Source: Calothrix sp. HK-06 (GTDB lineage Bacteria > Cyanobacteriota > Cyanobacteriia > Cyanobacteriales > Nostocaceae). Taken from it: 64,000 bases of DNA. The notes under the pieces are model-generated. The model had not been told where the DNA came from and ran no database searches. It saw only the letters and a program-made list of their open reading frames with translations. The translations under genes were made by a program, and so were the position numbers. Below, piece after piece: positions 52,101 to 61,243 of the stretch; position 1 is the first letter of the stretch, and every line of letters starts with the position of its first letter. The stretch spans positions 186,001 to 250,000 of the forward strand of contig NZ_MRCD01000001.1 in NCBI RefSeq assembly GCF_001904745.1, written 5' to 3'.

Positions 52101-53788
52101 GCTCGGTCAGCGACTTTCAACAGTAATAATTGCTGCGGATTCAATTTTGCTAATTCATTCGGTGGTATTTTATACCCTAATGTATCAACATCAAAATTCT
52201 GAATATATGCTCCCTGTGGTGCTTTGCCATCAGTTAAACCATATTGAGACAACAAATCATGTTGCTGTTCGATACCATGCCAACGCAATGCAGGCAAAGG
52301 AACAAACTGCTGCGTACAGTCATAGATACTGCGGTCAAATGCATCTAAACCATTACAATTACCGAAAATGCCATCCATTCCCACAATTGCCATCTTCGTA
52401 AGCTGAAGTGGTTCAGAAGAATTTGCTGGATGTGTAGTCATTCCTTGTTCGAGAATGATATGGGCATTTGTACCGCCAAACCCAAATGCACTAATTGCCG
52501 CACGCTTAATATTTGCTTTACTCGACCAATTAGTAGCGCTACGAACAACATTTTTGGCAGAAATGACGTTATTTGCTGTTCCCGTCGGTTCTTTAACATT
52601 AATAGTGGCAGGAATGACACCTTTGGACATACTCAAAAGTACCTTAGCCAAACTAGGAGCTGCTGCTGCTGTTAAAAGGTGTCCAATATTAGCTTTCACC
52701 GAACCTACAAGCGGTGAAGCTTGATGCTTGCCGAAAAAAGTTTCAACTGAATTAAACTCTGTTGTGTCACCAAGTAAAGTACCTGTAGCATGACACTCCA
52801 TATAATCAATATCGCGTGGGTTTAAATCCGCTTCACGATATGCACGCTCGAAAGCTAAAACTTGACCTTTGGAATTTGGACTTAAAAGATGTTTACCGCG
52901 TCCATCATTAGATAAACCATTTCCAGCAATAACCGCATAAATTCTGTCACCATCCCTAACAGCATCACTATAGCGTTTGAGTACAAACATTCCAGAGCCT
53001 TCAGCAGTAATCAACCCGCGCGATGATTTATCAAGCGGACGACTAATATCATTATTTTCGGGATAACCTTGAATAGTCGAAAACAACATCCTGATAAATA
53101 GTGGGTCAGCAGCGCTAATACCGCCAGCCAGCATCATATCTGCTTTATGCGTCCATAGATAATGCGATGCTAACCGTATCGAATATAAAGGTGAAGAACA
53201 AGCTGCGTCTATACTCATATGAATATTCGATAAAGATAGCGCTTGGGCGATCACAGCCGCTGGCAAACCCGATATCATGGCATTATGAGTTGAGGCGCCA
53301 CCGTTACCAAGTGAAGGTAAATCGAAGTCTGTTTTTAGCAACTCACCAACAGCGGGTGCCAAAATTTGCTTATAAATAGGAGCAAACAAACGATTGGAAT
53401 ACTTCGTAGGTAAAGAAAGAGTGCCTAATATGACCCCGCACTTTGCGAGTATTTCAGAATTATTTAAATAACCACTATCTCGGAGTGCTTGTTGTGCGAC
53501 ATAAAGCGACCATTGAAAAGTGTTGTCGAGACTGTCAAGAAAAGCTGGAGGAAGTTTGTAACCTTTGCTATCAAACTTAAAATCGCGAATAAAGGCGCCT
53601 CGTAATGAGTAAAATTTATCAGGATTACCTTTTACTGAGTCATAAAATATACTTGGCTCTACACCAATTTCTTCAGCAGTAATTGTTGAAGTAGAGTCTT
53701 TTTGCTCAATTAAATTATGCCAAAACTCATCGGGGTTTTTGGCATCAGGAAATAGGCACGAGTATCCGACAATAGCAATTTTTTCCAT
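49124..53788 (-). CDS. hglC: HglC, polyketide synthase subunit (KS - CLF-like KS - AT)
   Basis: 1554 residues resembling PfaC/PfaB-type subunits. First ketosynthase (about 1-450) has the catalytic Cys197 in IDAACSSPLYS and conserved HATGT and NIGH histidines. Second KS-like domain (about 465-930) has AGENS where the catalytic Cys should be (near residue 663), so it is a chain-length-factor-type partner. The acyltransferase (about 1035-1360) has GYSLGE with Ser1143. A helical tail (about 1470-1554) follows a disordered Thr/Gln/Pro linker. It elongates the acyl chain bound to the HglE carrier domains. It lies between HglD and the PfaD-like protein, matching the Anabaena order. Confidence 0.9.
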   Translation of the reverse strand: MEKIAIVGYSCLFPDAKNPDEFWHNLIEQKDSTSTITAEEIGVEPSIFYDSVKGNPDKFYSLRGAFIRDFKFDSKGYKLPPAFLDSLDNTFQWSLYVAQQALRDSGYLNNSEILAKCGVILGTLSLPTKYSNRLFAPIYKQILAPAVGELLKTDFDLPSLGNGGASTHNAMISGLPAAVIAQALSLSNIHMSIDAACSSPLYSIRLASHYLWTHKADMMLAGGISAADPLFIRMLFSTIQGYPENNDISRPLDKSSRGLITAEGSGMFVLKRYSDAVRDGDRIYAVIAGNGLSNDGRGKHLLSPNSKGQVLAFERAYREADLNPRDIDYMECHATGTLLGDTTEFNSVETFFGKHQASPLVGSVKANIGHLLTAAAAPSLAKVLLSMSKGVIPATINVKEPTGTANNVISAKNVVRSATNWSSKANIKRAAISAFGFGGTNAHIILEQGMTTHPANSSEPLQLTKMAIVGMDGIFGNCNGLDAFDRSIYDCTQQFVPLPALRWHGIEQQHDLLSQYGLTDGKAPQGAYIQNFDVDTLGYKIPPNELAKLNPQQLLLLKVADRALQDAKISEGANVAVLIATETEYSVHQLQQRWNLDWQVKDGLAASEICLHKDTVNELETVVKDAVHHRVEISEHVSYISNIMASRISAMWDFTGPTFTITAGENSTFKVLEIAQHLLTTGEVDAVLVGAVDLAGGLEHVLLRSKMAPINTGANTLSYDQKANGWNIGEGAGAVVLMRHDSKEKHRTYAVIDAVSLCQQHTTTTDILDKRLTTPDAAQVHKVSQQALQIANVQPNEVEYVEVYGSGVAQEDEAEIAGLLQAYRGKHGLNCALGSVKSNIGHTFVASGIASLIKTALCLYHRYIPGTPKWTGVKNQAIWQGSPFYVAPESRPWFLNKDVKKRVAAVNSIGIDGTYAHVILSEEPEQVERPSKYLEQTPFYLFPIAASNSSDLLEKLNHLQNEIGNNSINLAKLASQTFTTFKTSNNPDYTLAIVGRNQVEVSKEIDNALTGLKKAFESGEDWQTPLGSYFTPKPLGKHGEVAYIYPAAINSYIGISRNLFRLFPHVHEDKVIKSLYSLVADIAQLVFPRSLNKLTTRQLETLEKQFLEDSLAIFETDMGFARLMTTIMCDEFQVKPKHVFGYSLGETSMMSSSGVWSDFSKGINAFHTSSLFSDRVSGAKNAVREYWGMPTVHQANDDSFWSTYLLMADPNKVREYLKNEPRVYLTQINTPEEVVIAGDTQAIERTIKALGCNAFKAPFNHAIHNEAMRSEYSEIVKLNTLPAQQLPNVKFYSSASYQEIALNTDTIAQSIGKCLCEPLDFPRLVNQVYNNGAKIFLETGSGNVCSRWIDKILENKPHITIPLNRRGVDDHTSIVRALAKLLSHQVQLNLEPLYSQETTKTNKVTMKTVTTGGQNIIEKILDPQNRQKFQNYPITNQPPKLPQITQKEFIMEKVTNNSLNSTPTIEFEKLSEASKQAPEPSYNQPITIEKIEQITLTSNITTQRMSQHLSKLNTNNFSLSKNHAAFLQSRQQFSKQMSEIIELQIACAQNLLKE

Positions 53789-53836
53789 TGTTCAAAAGTT
53801 TTGAAGATAAATATAACTAATACAGAGAGAAGATTG

Positions 53837-53966
53837 GCAACGGATGTAACGGATGTAACGGATGTAACGGATGGATAATTGCATGCGTTACATCCCTTCG
53901 GGTTCGCCAGTCCGCTCCGGCGCTCAACCCGCCTATGCGGCTGGACTCACCGTTGTATCCGTTGCA
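53837..53966. repeat. Tandem GGATGTAAC repeat within a large inverted repeat
   Basis: Three to four tandem 9-bp units (ACGGATGTA) at 53838-53874 are mirrored by GTTACATCC at ~53888 and TTGTATCCGTTGC at ~53953. The interior contains its own hairpin (GCCAGTCCGC ... GCGGCTGGAC). It lies in the 182 bp between hglD and hglC and is related to tracts at 7301 and 40558. Confidence 0.8.
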
Positions 53967-53970
53967 AGCT

Positions 53971-55695
53971 TTACCCTAACAATTTAGGCAAAATAATTCC
54001 TTTTGTTCCTAGCAATCGCAGGAATACTTTACCATTAGCATCATGAATGATAAAATCGGCACTTATTCCTGTTGCTGTTTTTTGCTTAACTTCGCAGGAG
54101 ACGTAATATAGTTGATTAACAGGAATTTCTGCAAACTGTTCAAATCTTTCCATTTGACCTGGTAAACAGATTTGATTATGGTAGTGATATAACCATATCC
54201 ATAAGGGATGTGTACTCAAGTCAGTTGCATAAGGATTAAGCCAATCAATTGGAAATTGACCAGCAACTTCGCTGCTAATAGGTTTCCATAGACATTCAGC
54301 GGTAATTTTTTCAGGGGAGATGTTTAGTATACGTTGGATTTCTTGGAAAGTGGCGCCATGAAATAACGATGATGGGTCTTGCTGGTAAAATTGTTTACCA
54401 CGCAATGTAATTATATTGTCTTCCTCAGAGTTAAAGTTATTATAGATAGGAGATTCTGGAAGTTCACGAACTAACTTAATTGCTGCACTAAAGTGATAGT
54501 TAAGTTTACCATTTGGGAGTTCGCTGACAATTTGGGCTTGTAGATTAACTTCTTGTCCGTCTACTTTGCTAATTTCTTTTAATTCTACAATATGTTCGGG
54601 CGCCATAGCTGGGTTAAAAGTAATACCCTTTAGCACCTTGAAATTAGAGTCATTAAAAAATATATATCCTGGGTAAAGCTCCTTACAAACGTTAGAAATC
54701 CAAGATACAGCACAAGTTGCAGGTAAAACTAAATTACCAGAAATAGTATGGTCGAGTAGAAAAGGATTAGCTTCAGCTAGTAGACGACGACGTACTTTAT
54801 AACTGCGTAACTCTGTACCAAGAGGTACAGGAGGTAAAATCATTGGATTACCAATAACCACCTGAGTACTATCGTGATAAATGGGGTTAAGTTCATTAAC
54901 CAACATTTGGGTGCCTGCGTCTACAGGGATAATATCAATACCTCGACGTGCGAACTCTTTTTTTAACTCCGGTGTCACCATACCGCTATCCCAACCACCC
55001 CAGTTAATAGCGACAACATGACATTCAGGATTTTGCTGCTTAACTAAATGAGCAGACTTATTGAGAATTTCATTTGCAATAGCGTAATCAGACTGTCCGA
55101 TATTTCCGTAAAAACCCGTCACTGACGAAAACAACACCAAATGCTGTAACTGACTTGCAGGAATACTATTAAGAAGATTTTCTAAACCTTGAACTTTAGC
55201 AGTATAAACCTTCTCAAAATCCTCGCTAGTCTTTTTCTCAATCAACTTATCAGCCAAATTACCCGCACCGTGAATAATACCAGTAACAGCACCAACCCTA
55301 GCTGCTGCTTGCGGAATCTTCGCTTTCAAAGCTGCAACATCAGTTACATCAACACTTAAATACTCAGCATTGCCACCAGCTTGTTTAATTGCAGCTAAAG
55401 TTTCCTTAATTTCGCGACTAGAAGCAATCTCATTATATGATTTCTGAATACTCATTGGAGTCGGTTTACCACCAGTGGCAATAAAATCCTCCATAATGCG
55501 CTTCTTCAAAACAGCTTCATCAAAACAACCCTTAGCAAAATCAGGTTCATTTTCAATTAACTCAGACCGACCCAACAAAATAAACTTACAACGATGCTGA
55601 ATAGCCAACTTAATCACGCATTTAGCAGTAATACCCTTGGCGCCACCGCTAACAACAAAAACAGAAGAAGGATTTACCTGAACAAGTGTTGTCAT
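53971..55695 (-). CDS. hglD: HglD, ketoreductase - dehydratase subunit
   Basis: 574 residues. The N-terminus (about 10-270) is the catalytic half of a ketoreductase: VFVVSGGAKGITAKCVIKLA, GIIHGAGNLADKL and active-site SSVTGFYGNIGQSDYAIANE (Ser and YxxxN). The C-terminal part (about 300-565) is a double-hotdog dehydratase-like domain with His in NPFLLDHTISGNLVLPA. In PfaA-type synthases the ketoreductase is one contiguous domain; here the structural half appears to be the C-terminus of HglE, and this protein begins where that half ends. An independent N-terminus and the small gene between them show the split is real. Confidence 0.9.
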   Translation of the reverse strand: MTTLVQVNPSSVFVVSGGAKGITAKCVIKLAIQHRCKFILLGRSELIENEPDFAKGCFDEAVLKKRIMEDFIATGGKPTPMSIQKSYNEIASSREIKETLAAIKQAGGNAEYLSVDVTDVAALKAKIPQAAARVGAVTGIIHGAGNLADKLIEKKTSEDFEKVYTAKVQGLENLLNSIPASQLQHLVLFSSVTGFYGNIGQSDYAIANEILNKSAHLVKQQNPECHVVAINWGGWDSGMVTPELKKEFARRGIDIIPVDAGTQMLVNELNPIYHDSTQVVIGNPMILPPVPLGTELRSYKVRRRLLAEANPFLLDHTISGNLVLPATCAVSWISNVCKELYPGYIFFNDSNFKVLKGITFNPAMAPEHIVELKEISKVDGQEVNLQAQIVSELPNGKLNYHFSAAIKLVRELPESPIYNNFNSEEDNIITLRGKQFYQQDPSSLFHGATFQEIQRILNISPEKITAECLWKPISSEVAGQFPIDWLNPYATDLSTHPLWIWLYHYHNQICLPGQMERFEQFAEIPVNQLYYVSCEVKQKTATGISADFIIHDANGKVFLRLLGTKGIILPKLLG

Positions 55696-55723
55696 ATTTA
55701 AAAGAGTTATGAGTTACGAGTTA

Positions 55724-55748
55724 GTAGGGTGGGCAGTGCCCACCTTAC
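55724..55748. repeat. 25-bp inverted repeat, reverse complement of the copy at 8924
   Basis: GTAGGGTGGGCAGTGCCCAC plus CTTAC, exactly the reverse complement of 8924-8948. It lies between hglD and the small membrane protein gene. Confidence 0.8.
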
Positions 55749-55771
55749 GATATAGAATCTTTCTTTGTGTA

Positions 55772-56275
55772 CTATCTTCTTAAATCATCAAATGAATCAC
55801 TACGGGGAGTTCTATCATAAACAGGACTACGACGAGGAGAATTTCTAAGGGACAGCGAAAGTAAAACGAAAAATGCTATTATAATGACAGCAATAACAGG
55901 CGTTAAATTACTATCACTTTTACTTTGCCGACTAGTTGATTGATTAGTTGATTGATTAGTTTTTTGATTACTTTGCTGAGTACTTTGTTGATTATTCGGC
56001 GCCCCCAATCGAAAATCACCTAAATCTTTCTTATCCAGCGCCAAATTAATAAAACCCCCATAAGATTTATACCCAGAAGCTTCGATAAAAATCTCAGCGC
56101 GTACATTTTTAGATTTATCAGGACTAACCTGAAATTTATAAATTCCTTCCAAATCTGTGTAAGAAGTCAGAGAAATATCATCAGTTCTTAGAGAAACTTT
56201 GGCGCCGCGAATTGGAGCTTCTTTTCGATAATCGATAACTCGACCAATGTAATTGATTACATTTTTCTTAGACAT
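55772..56275 (-). CDS. Carboxypeptidase-regulatory-like (Ig-fold) membrane protein
   Basis: About 167 residues from the ATG at 56275. The N-terminal ~85 residues (YIGRVIDYRKEAPIRGAKVS, LTSYTDLEGIYKFQVS) form a CarboxypepD_reg-like beta-sandwich. A Gln/Ser/Asn/Thr-rich linker, one membrane helix (VIAVIIIAFFVLLSLSL) and a short basic tail follow. No signal peptide is visible. It sits inside the hgl series between hglE and hglD and has no obvious enzymatic role; it could help localise the complex, which is inference only. Confidence 0.7.
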   Translation of the reverse strand: MSKKNVINYIGRVIDYRKEAPIRGAKVSLRTDDISLTSYTDLEGIYKFQVSPDKSKNVRAEIFIEASGYKSYGGFINLALDKKDLGDFRLGAPNNQQSTQQSNQKTNQSTNQSTSRQSKSDSNLTPVIAVIIIAFFVLLSLSLRNSPRRSPVYDRTPRSDSFDDLRR

Positions 56276-56319
56276 GTCACACACCGGAAGGGAAAATTGT
56301 AGAGACCGAATAAAATCTT

Positions 56320-56401
56320 AGAAACCGGGTTTCTTAATCGATAACTTGTGATAAATACAACGATTTGTCTGCGACAATGAATGCGTAGAAACCCGGTTTC
56401 T
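56320..56401. repeat. Inverted pair of the GAAACCGGGTTTCT family
   Basis: AGAAACCGGGTTTCTTA and GTAGAAACCCGGTTTCTTT lie 60 bp apart between hglE and the small membrane protein gene. The same family occurs at 37514 and 43194. A half copy of GTAGAGACCGAAT directly precedes it. Confidence 0.75.
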
Positions 56402-56413
56402 TTGCTCCCAGAT

Positions 56414-59400
56414 TTATTTAGCAATTAACGTTACGCGACCCTGACTACCATAAGCGACTTCAGTCAGATAACGATTTGGGTCATGCAGTTCAGCAATAAT
56501 GCAACGTGCGGATGTATCAGCATCTAGTTGAGGACTAAGGTCAATTGCTCTACAAAAAACATTTGCCCATTCCCAAATCATTGTTTTGGTTAGCCCAAAT
56601 AAACCCGAACCAACGGCGCCAAAGTTTACTTGGTTAGTTAGTCCAAATGCTCCATCAAGACGGACAACGGTGCAAAAACAAGCGCGTTCAAGTTGTGCTG
56701 CTTCTGTAAGTGATTTCTTCAAATATTTAGCTATGAAGAAAATATGCTTAACGATTGCTTTTTCTCGTTGACTGTAGAAAACACCTTGGGTATTACTAGC
56801 TTGAAAGAGTGGGTGAATATGAATAAAGGCGCCAACAGAACCGTATGTAGTTGAGATTTCGTGCAGCTTTTGTTGTAAGTGCAATTCGCAAACGTCTGTG
56901 AGCATTACTCTTTCGATACCTTCTGGTAAAACCGATTTTTCGGGGACGAGTGTGGGAGGAAGGTTTAAGACTACAACCTTCCATCCCTTCTCGTTTAAGC
57001 TTTGAGCAACTTTTGCTGTTGTTGATGAACCATCATCAGTAATTACAGCTACATACCCCTGTGGTAAATTAAAATCTAACCAGTCTGGTTCGTTTAACTT
57101 TTTGAGTTGAGCGGGTAGCCGTTTAATACCTGTATCTATAATGGCATTAACGACATTCCCAGCATCAACTACATCAGCTACATCGGTTCGTCGGTCAATC
57201 GTATCAAACTGATACTTTTTTTTTTCACTTCCAGATAGCTTCTGGAGATACTCAACTATTTGACCTATCGTTCGGAGTTCCGCCATTTCCTCCATGTTAC
57301 TTGGTTTGGGCAAGTCGGGTAATTGTTCTTGTAAGGCGCCCATTATTTCTACACGTTTAATCGAGTCAATCCCTAGGTCAGCTTCCATATCCATGTCGAG
57401 TTCGAGCATTTCTATGGGATAACCTGTTTTTTCACTTGTAATGGCAAGTAATGTTTGGTCGAGATTTTCAAACTCAGATTTTGTGCTTGGTATTGTTTCT
57501 AGTTCTAAAGTTGGAACTACAACTTCTTGGATGGTTGTTCGAGTTTGAATTAAAACGTTACTTGGCGCCGTAGTTACAACTTCTGAGACAGTAGGTGTTG
57601 CTACAGAGGTAATATCTGCGGTGGTTTGCACTTCGACTTTAGCAACTTCTACTGATGCTGTTTTGGAAGAATTAGATTGTAAGTATTCGACGATTTGACC
57701 TATGGTACGTTTTTCGCTCAGTTCTTCGAGGTTTGGTTGAGGTAGTTCGGGATACGCTTCTTGTAAGGCGCCCATTATTTCTACCCGTTTGATAGAATCA
57801 ATGCCTAGGTCAGCTTCCATATCCATGTCGAGTTCGAGCATTTCTATGGGATAACCTGTTTTTTCACTCGTAATAGTTAGTAATTTGTTGCTTAGGTTTG
57901 ATAAGTCAGGTGTAGCTGCTACAGTCCGAGGGGCTGAAGAAAGCTGCTCTACTACCTGATTAATAATTACTGGTTCTTCTTTTGGTTGTACTGGTGGTGT
58001 TGGAATTTCGGGAATAGTTACTTTTGGTGCAACTGGTTCTACTATTTTAGTTACAGGTGCGACAGGAGTTTCGATGCGGGCAACTTCTGGTATTGTTGAA
58101 GGCGCCAATACAGGTTGAACTTTGGCGGAGCTTATCTGTTTAACATCACCTTCTACAACAGACGCATATTCTTGCTGGATGAGTTGGAAGAAGTTTTTGG
58201 TATGCTCAACTTGATGTTGAAGGTACTGTTCGTGAATACGTAGGGTTTCACTTTGCTGTGAGTGGAACTGCATCATGCTTCGCTCTAAGCTTTCCATGAT
58301 GACAGGTTTCATTTCTGGGTTTGGGTTGGAAGTTGACGGAGCAAACAATGCGTTTTGTTGTTGCATCAGTTGGAAGAAGGTTTGTGCATATTCCTTCTGA
58401 TGGTTCAAGTACAGTCCGTGAACTTGTAAATTTTCACTTTGGTTTTGTTGGAATTGTGCTAGGACATATTCTAAGCTTTCCAAAACCCGTTGGTAATAAG
58501 CAAGGTTGTTTGCTGTTGGTTGCATTGGTAATAAGCTTACCTCTTTAGCGACGGGTGGTGTTGGTTGTGATGGCTCTTGTTTTGGTTGTGGAATGGGGGA
58601 TGAGGCGCCATTATTAGTAATGGGTTCTATTTGTGGTTTGTGGTGATGCCCATTGGTTTCGGGTAAGGAAATTTCTGTTATTGCCATACTCTTTGTGTCG
58701 ATAGTTGCTGGTTTAGGAAGTGATACTTGATGTTTGTCTTGTAGTGCTTCGATACGAGTTTTTTGGGTTTTCTCTGATAAGTAGTTAACACCGTTGATGC
58801 GAATGTTTAAAGCTTTGTTGGTTTCGGTTGTTAACTGTTTTGGAATTTGATATGGGTCGAGGTCTTTGAGAGGCATTCCTGCTACGCGCAATTGTACGGC
58901 AGCTTCGCGTAGAGTTCGGTAACTATTTTTTTGAGGTGAAGCGTTGAGTGCAATAGCTAGGTGAGGACGGTTGCCAAGAATATCTTTAACAAGATTGGTA
59001 AGAATTTTCTTGGGACCAAATTCAACGAAGCAGTAACCACCAGCTTGATAGATATTTTCGATTTCTTGTTTAAAGAGTACCGAGTTGGCAAGGTGGGTTT
59101 CTAATAGACGTTGAATTGTCTTTGGTTCGTTTGAGTAAATATTACCAGTGACGTTGCTGTAAACTGGAATTTTGGGAGTTTGGAAGTTTACAGATTTTAG
59201 TGCTATTGCAAATGCTTTCTGTGCGAAGGCTATTTGCGATGTGTGGAATGCCGCTGATACTGGTAGTAATATTGCACTGTAACCTTGGTCTTGCAAAGCT
59301 TGTCTAACTTTGCCTATTTCTGCCGTTGGTCCTGCTAGTACAATTTGATTTTGAGAGTTGTAATTAGCAATGCTTACGTGTGGATGTTGTTTAAGTATTG

Positions 59401-61243
59401 CTTCGACTTTAGATAATTCTTCTCTCACAGCTAGCATGGCGCCTGCATCGTAGTCAGGGTCTTGTGGTGGCGACATTGCCCGACCGCGCGCTTTGACTAA
59501 GAAGCAGTAATCTTCATCGCTAAATACACCTGCTGCCCATAAAGCTGTTAACTCACCAAAGCTATGTCCAGCAGTAAAGTCAGATTTAAAGCCCGCTTCG
59601 GTGAGAATTTTATACATCCCCGCACTTAACATCCCAATTGCTGGTTGAGTATATTCGGTGCGTTGCAGTGTAGCAATTTGAGTTTCCTTCTCTGTAGCAT
59701 CAAATACAGGATGAGGAAAAACGATTTCCGACAGTGGTTGACAGTTGTCTTTTAGTAATAAACTATCCATGTAGCCATAAAGACGCTGCATTTCAGGGAA
59801 GTTCATTACTAGTTCGCGTCCCATCTCTAAGTATTGCGAACCCTGTCCAGAAAACAGTGCTACAACCTTACCGTTTAATTCCATCCCTGTTGCACGGTAG
59901 TAAATACCTTGGGGATGTTCCCATGCTGGTGTTGCTTTGGAACGTAGTAAATCTACAGTTTGTTGTAATAACTTAATTGCTTCCGTGCATGACTCAGCAA
60001 CAAATCCAACTCGTGCCGCATTTAGAGGAATTTCTTTGGTTTTACATTCCTCAATTAGTTCGAGATAATTATTTTCTCCAGCTTCTGATTGTAATTTAGT
60101 TAATACTTCTTCGCATTGTGTAAGTAACTGTGCTGGGTTGGGCGCCGAAAGTAATATTTCTGCTGGTGTTGTATGAATACGGAAAGGAGATACAGCAGGT
60201 ATATTTTCAGGTGTTTTTGAGGCGCCTGTATATTCTTCAAGAACAACGTGATAGTTAGTACCACCAAATCCAAACGAACTTACACCCGCGCGCCGAGGAG
60301 GTGTACCTTCTGCGCGTACCCAAGGACGAGTTTCAGCGTTAAGGTAAAATGGCGAATTTTTGATATTTAATTTGGGGTTCGGTTCGGTGATGTTAATTGT
60401 AGGTGGCAATACTTTGTGGTGCAGTGCTAATGCTGTTTTGATTAAACTCGCGGCGCCTGCTGCTGCTTTAGTATGTCCAATTTGTGATTTAACGCTACCA
60501 ATGGCAATATATTGTTTTCTGGTATTGTCTTCGCCGAAGAAGTCGCGTAAAGAGCCGAATTCCGTCGGGTCTCCTGCCATTGTTCCTGTACCATGTGCTT
60601 CAATTAAACTAACGGTAGCAGGGTTAAAACCAGCATCATCATACGCGCGTTGTAGTGCTTTGACTTGTCCTTCTTTGCGAGGTGCATAAATACTCTTATA
60701 GCGTCCATCACTCGAAGTACCAATGCCTTTAATTACCGCGTAAATTTTATCACCGTCGCGCTCGGCATCTGCCAGACGCTTGAGAACGTACATCCCAATA
60801 CCTTCGCCCAGCATCATTCCGTCTGATTTTGCATCAAAGGGTCTAACATTATCGCTAGGTGAAACTGCTGGAGTTTTGCTAAACGAAATGTAAGCCATGA
60901 TGGAGTTGTCGGTATCTACCCCACCTGTGAGCATCATATCGCTACGCCCTTCGGTTAATTCGCTAATCGCCATTTTGAGGGCGCCGAACGAACTCGCACA
61001 AGCAGCGTCAACAACGCAGTTAATACCACCAAAGTTAAGACGGTTAGCAATACGTCCAGCTACAACGTTTGCTAACATTCCTGGAAAAGCGTTTTCATCC
61101 CACTTGATGTAAGAACTTTTAAACTTCTCGATGATTTTTTGCGTATCTTCTTCAGATAACCCGCTACTTTTGAGTACCCTTTCCCATACAGGATATTCCA
61201 AACGCGCAGCGAGCGGTGTGGCAAGTTGTTTACTTTGAACCAC
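56414..61243 (-). CDS. hglE: HglE polyketide synthase, 3' part of a gene interrupted at its 5' end
   Basis: 1609 visible codons: ketosynthase without its N-terminus (catalytic Cys82 in VVDAACASS; EAHGTGTMAGD; SQIGHTKAAAG), acyltransferase (about 465-770, GHSFGE near 561), a Gln/Pro-rich linker with two related helical segments (about 910-1050), two nearly identical acyl carrier domains (phosphopantetheine Ser1150 and Ser1294 in LGIDSIKR) and the structural half of a ketoreductase. HglC's first KS has its Cys at 197, so about 115 N-terminal residues are missing. Homology to PfaA-type KS starts abruptly at about KQLATPLAARLEYPVW, residue 5. Upstream in frame is a stop at 61250, and the nominal GTG start has no good ribosome-binding site. 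The rest of the gene should be restored by excision of the element carrying the adjacent recombinase. Confidence 0.88.
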   Translation of the reverse strand: MVQSKQLATPLAARLEYPVWERVLKSSGLSEEDTQKIIEKFKSSYIKWDENAFPGMLANVVAGRIANRLNFGGINCVVDAACASSFGALKMAISELTEGRSDMMLTGGVDTDNSIMAYISFSKTPAVSPSDNVRPFDAKSDGMMLGEGIGMYVLKRLADAERDGDKIYAVIKGIGTSSDGRYKSIYAPRKEGQVKALQRAYDDAGFNPATVSLIEAHGTGTMAGDPTEFGSLRDFFGEDNTRKQYIAIGSVKSQIGHTKAAAGAASLIKTALALHHKVLPPTINITEPNPKLNIKNSPFYLNAETRPWVRAEGTPPRRAGVSSFGFGGTNYHVVLEEYTGASKTPENIPAVSPFRIHTTPAEILLSAPNPAQLLTQCEEVLTKLQSEAGENNYLELIEECKTKEIPLNAARVGFVAESCTEAIKLLQQTVDLLRSKATPAWEHPQGIYYRATGMELNGKVVALFSGQGSQYLEMGRELVMNFPEMQRLYGYMDSLLLKDNCQPLSEIVFPHPVFDATEKETQIATLQRTEYTQPAIGMLSAGMYKILTEAGFKSDFTAGHSFGELTALWAAGVFSDEDYCFLVKARGRAMSPPQDPDYDAGAMLAVREELSKVEAILKQHPHVSIANYNSQNQIVLAGPTAEIGKVRQALQDQGYSAILLPVSAAFHTSQIAFAQKAFAIALKSVNFQTPKIPVYSNVTGNIYSNEPKTIQRLLETHLANSVLFKQEIENIYQAGGYCFVEFGPKKILTNLVKDILGNRPHLAIALNASPQKNSYRTLREAAVQLRVAGMPLKDLDPYQIPKQLTTETNKALNIRINGVNYLSEKTQKTRIEALQDKHQVSLPKPATIDTKSMAITEISLPETNGHHHKPQIEPITNNGASSPIPQPKQEPSQPTPPVAKEVSLLPMQPTANNLAYYQRVLESLEYVLAQFQQNQSENLQVHGLYLNHQKEYAQTFFQLMQQQNALFAPSTSNPNPEMKPVIMESLERSMMQFHSQQSETLRIHEQYLQHQVEHTKNFFQLIQQEYASVVEGDVKQISSAKVQPVLAPSTIPEVARIETPVAPVTKIVEPVAPKVTIPEIPTPPVQPKEEPVIINQVVEQLSSAPRTVAATPDLSNLSNKLLTITSEKTGYPIEMLELDMDMEADLGIDSIKRVEIMGALQEAYPELPQPNLEELSEKRTIGQIVEYLQSNSSKTASVEVAKVEVQTTADITSVATPTVSEVVTTAPSNVLIQTRTTIQEVVVPTLELETIPSTKSEFENLDQTLLAITSEKTGYPIEMLELDMDMEADLGIDSIKRVEIMGALQEQLPDLPKPSNMEEMAELRTIGQIVEYLQKLSGSEKKKYQFDTIDRRTDVADVVDAGNVVNAIIDTGIKRLPAQLKKLNEPDWLDFNLPQGYVAVITDDGSSTTAKVAQSLNEKGWKVVVLNLPPTLVPEKSVLPEGIERVMLTDVCELHLQQKLHEISTTYGSVGAFIHIHPLFQASNTQGVFYSQREKAIVKHIFFIAKYLKKSLTEAAQLERACFCTVVRLDGAFGLTNQVNFGAVGSGLFGLTKTMIWEWANVFCRAIDLSPQLDADTSARCIIAELHDPNRYLTEVAYGSQGRVTLIAK

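Noticed and set aside
56414..61243. Reading the GTG at 61243 as a genuine hglE start
   Set aside because: The ketosynthase would lack its first ~115 residues and there is no ribosome-binding site; interruption explains the structure better.
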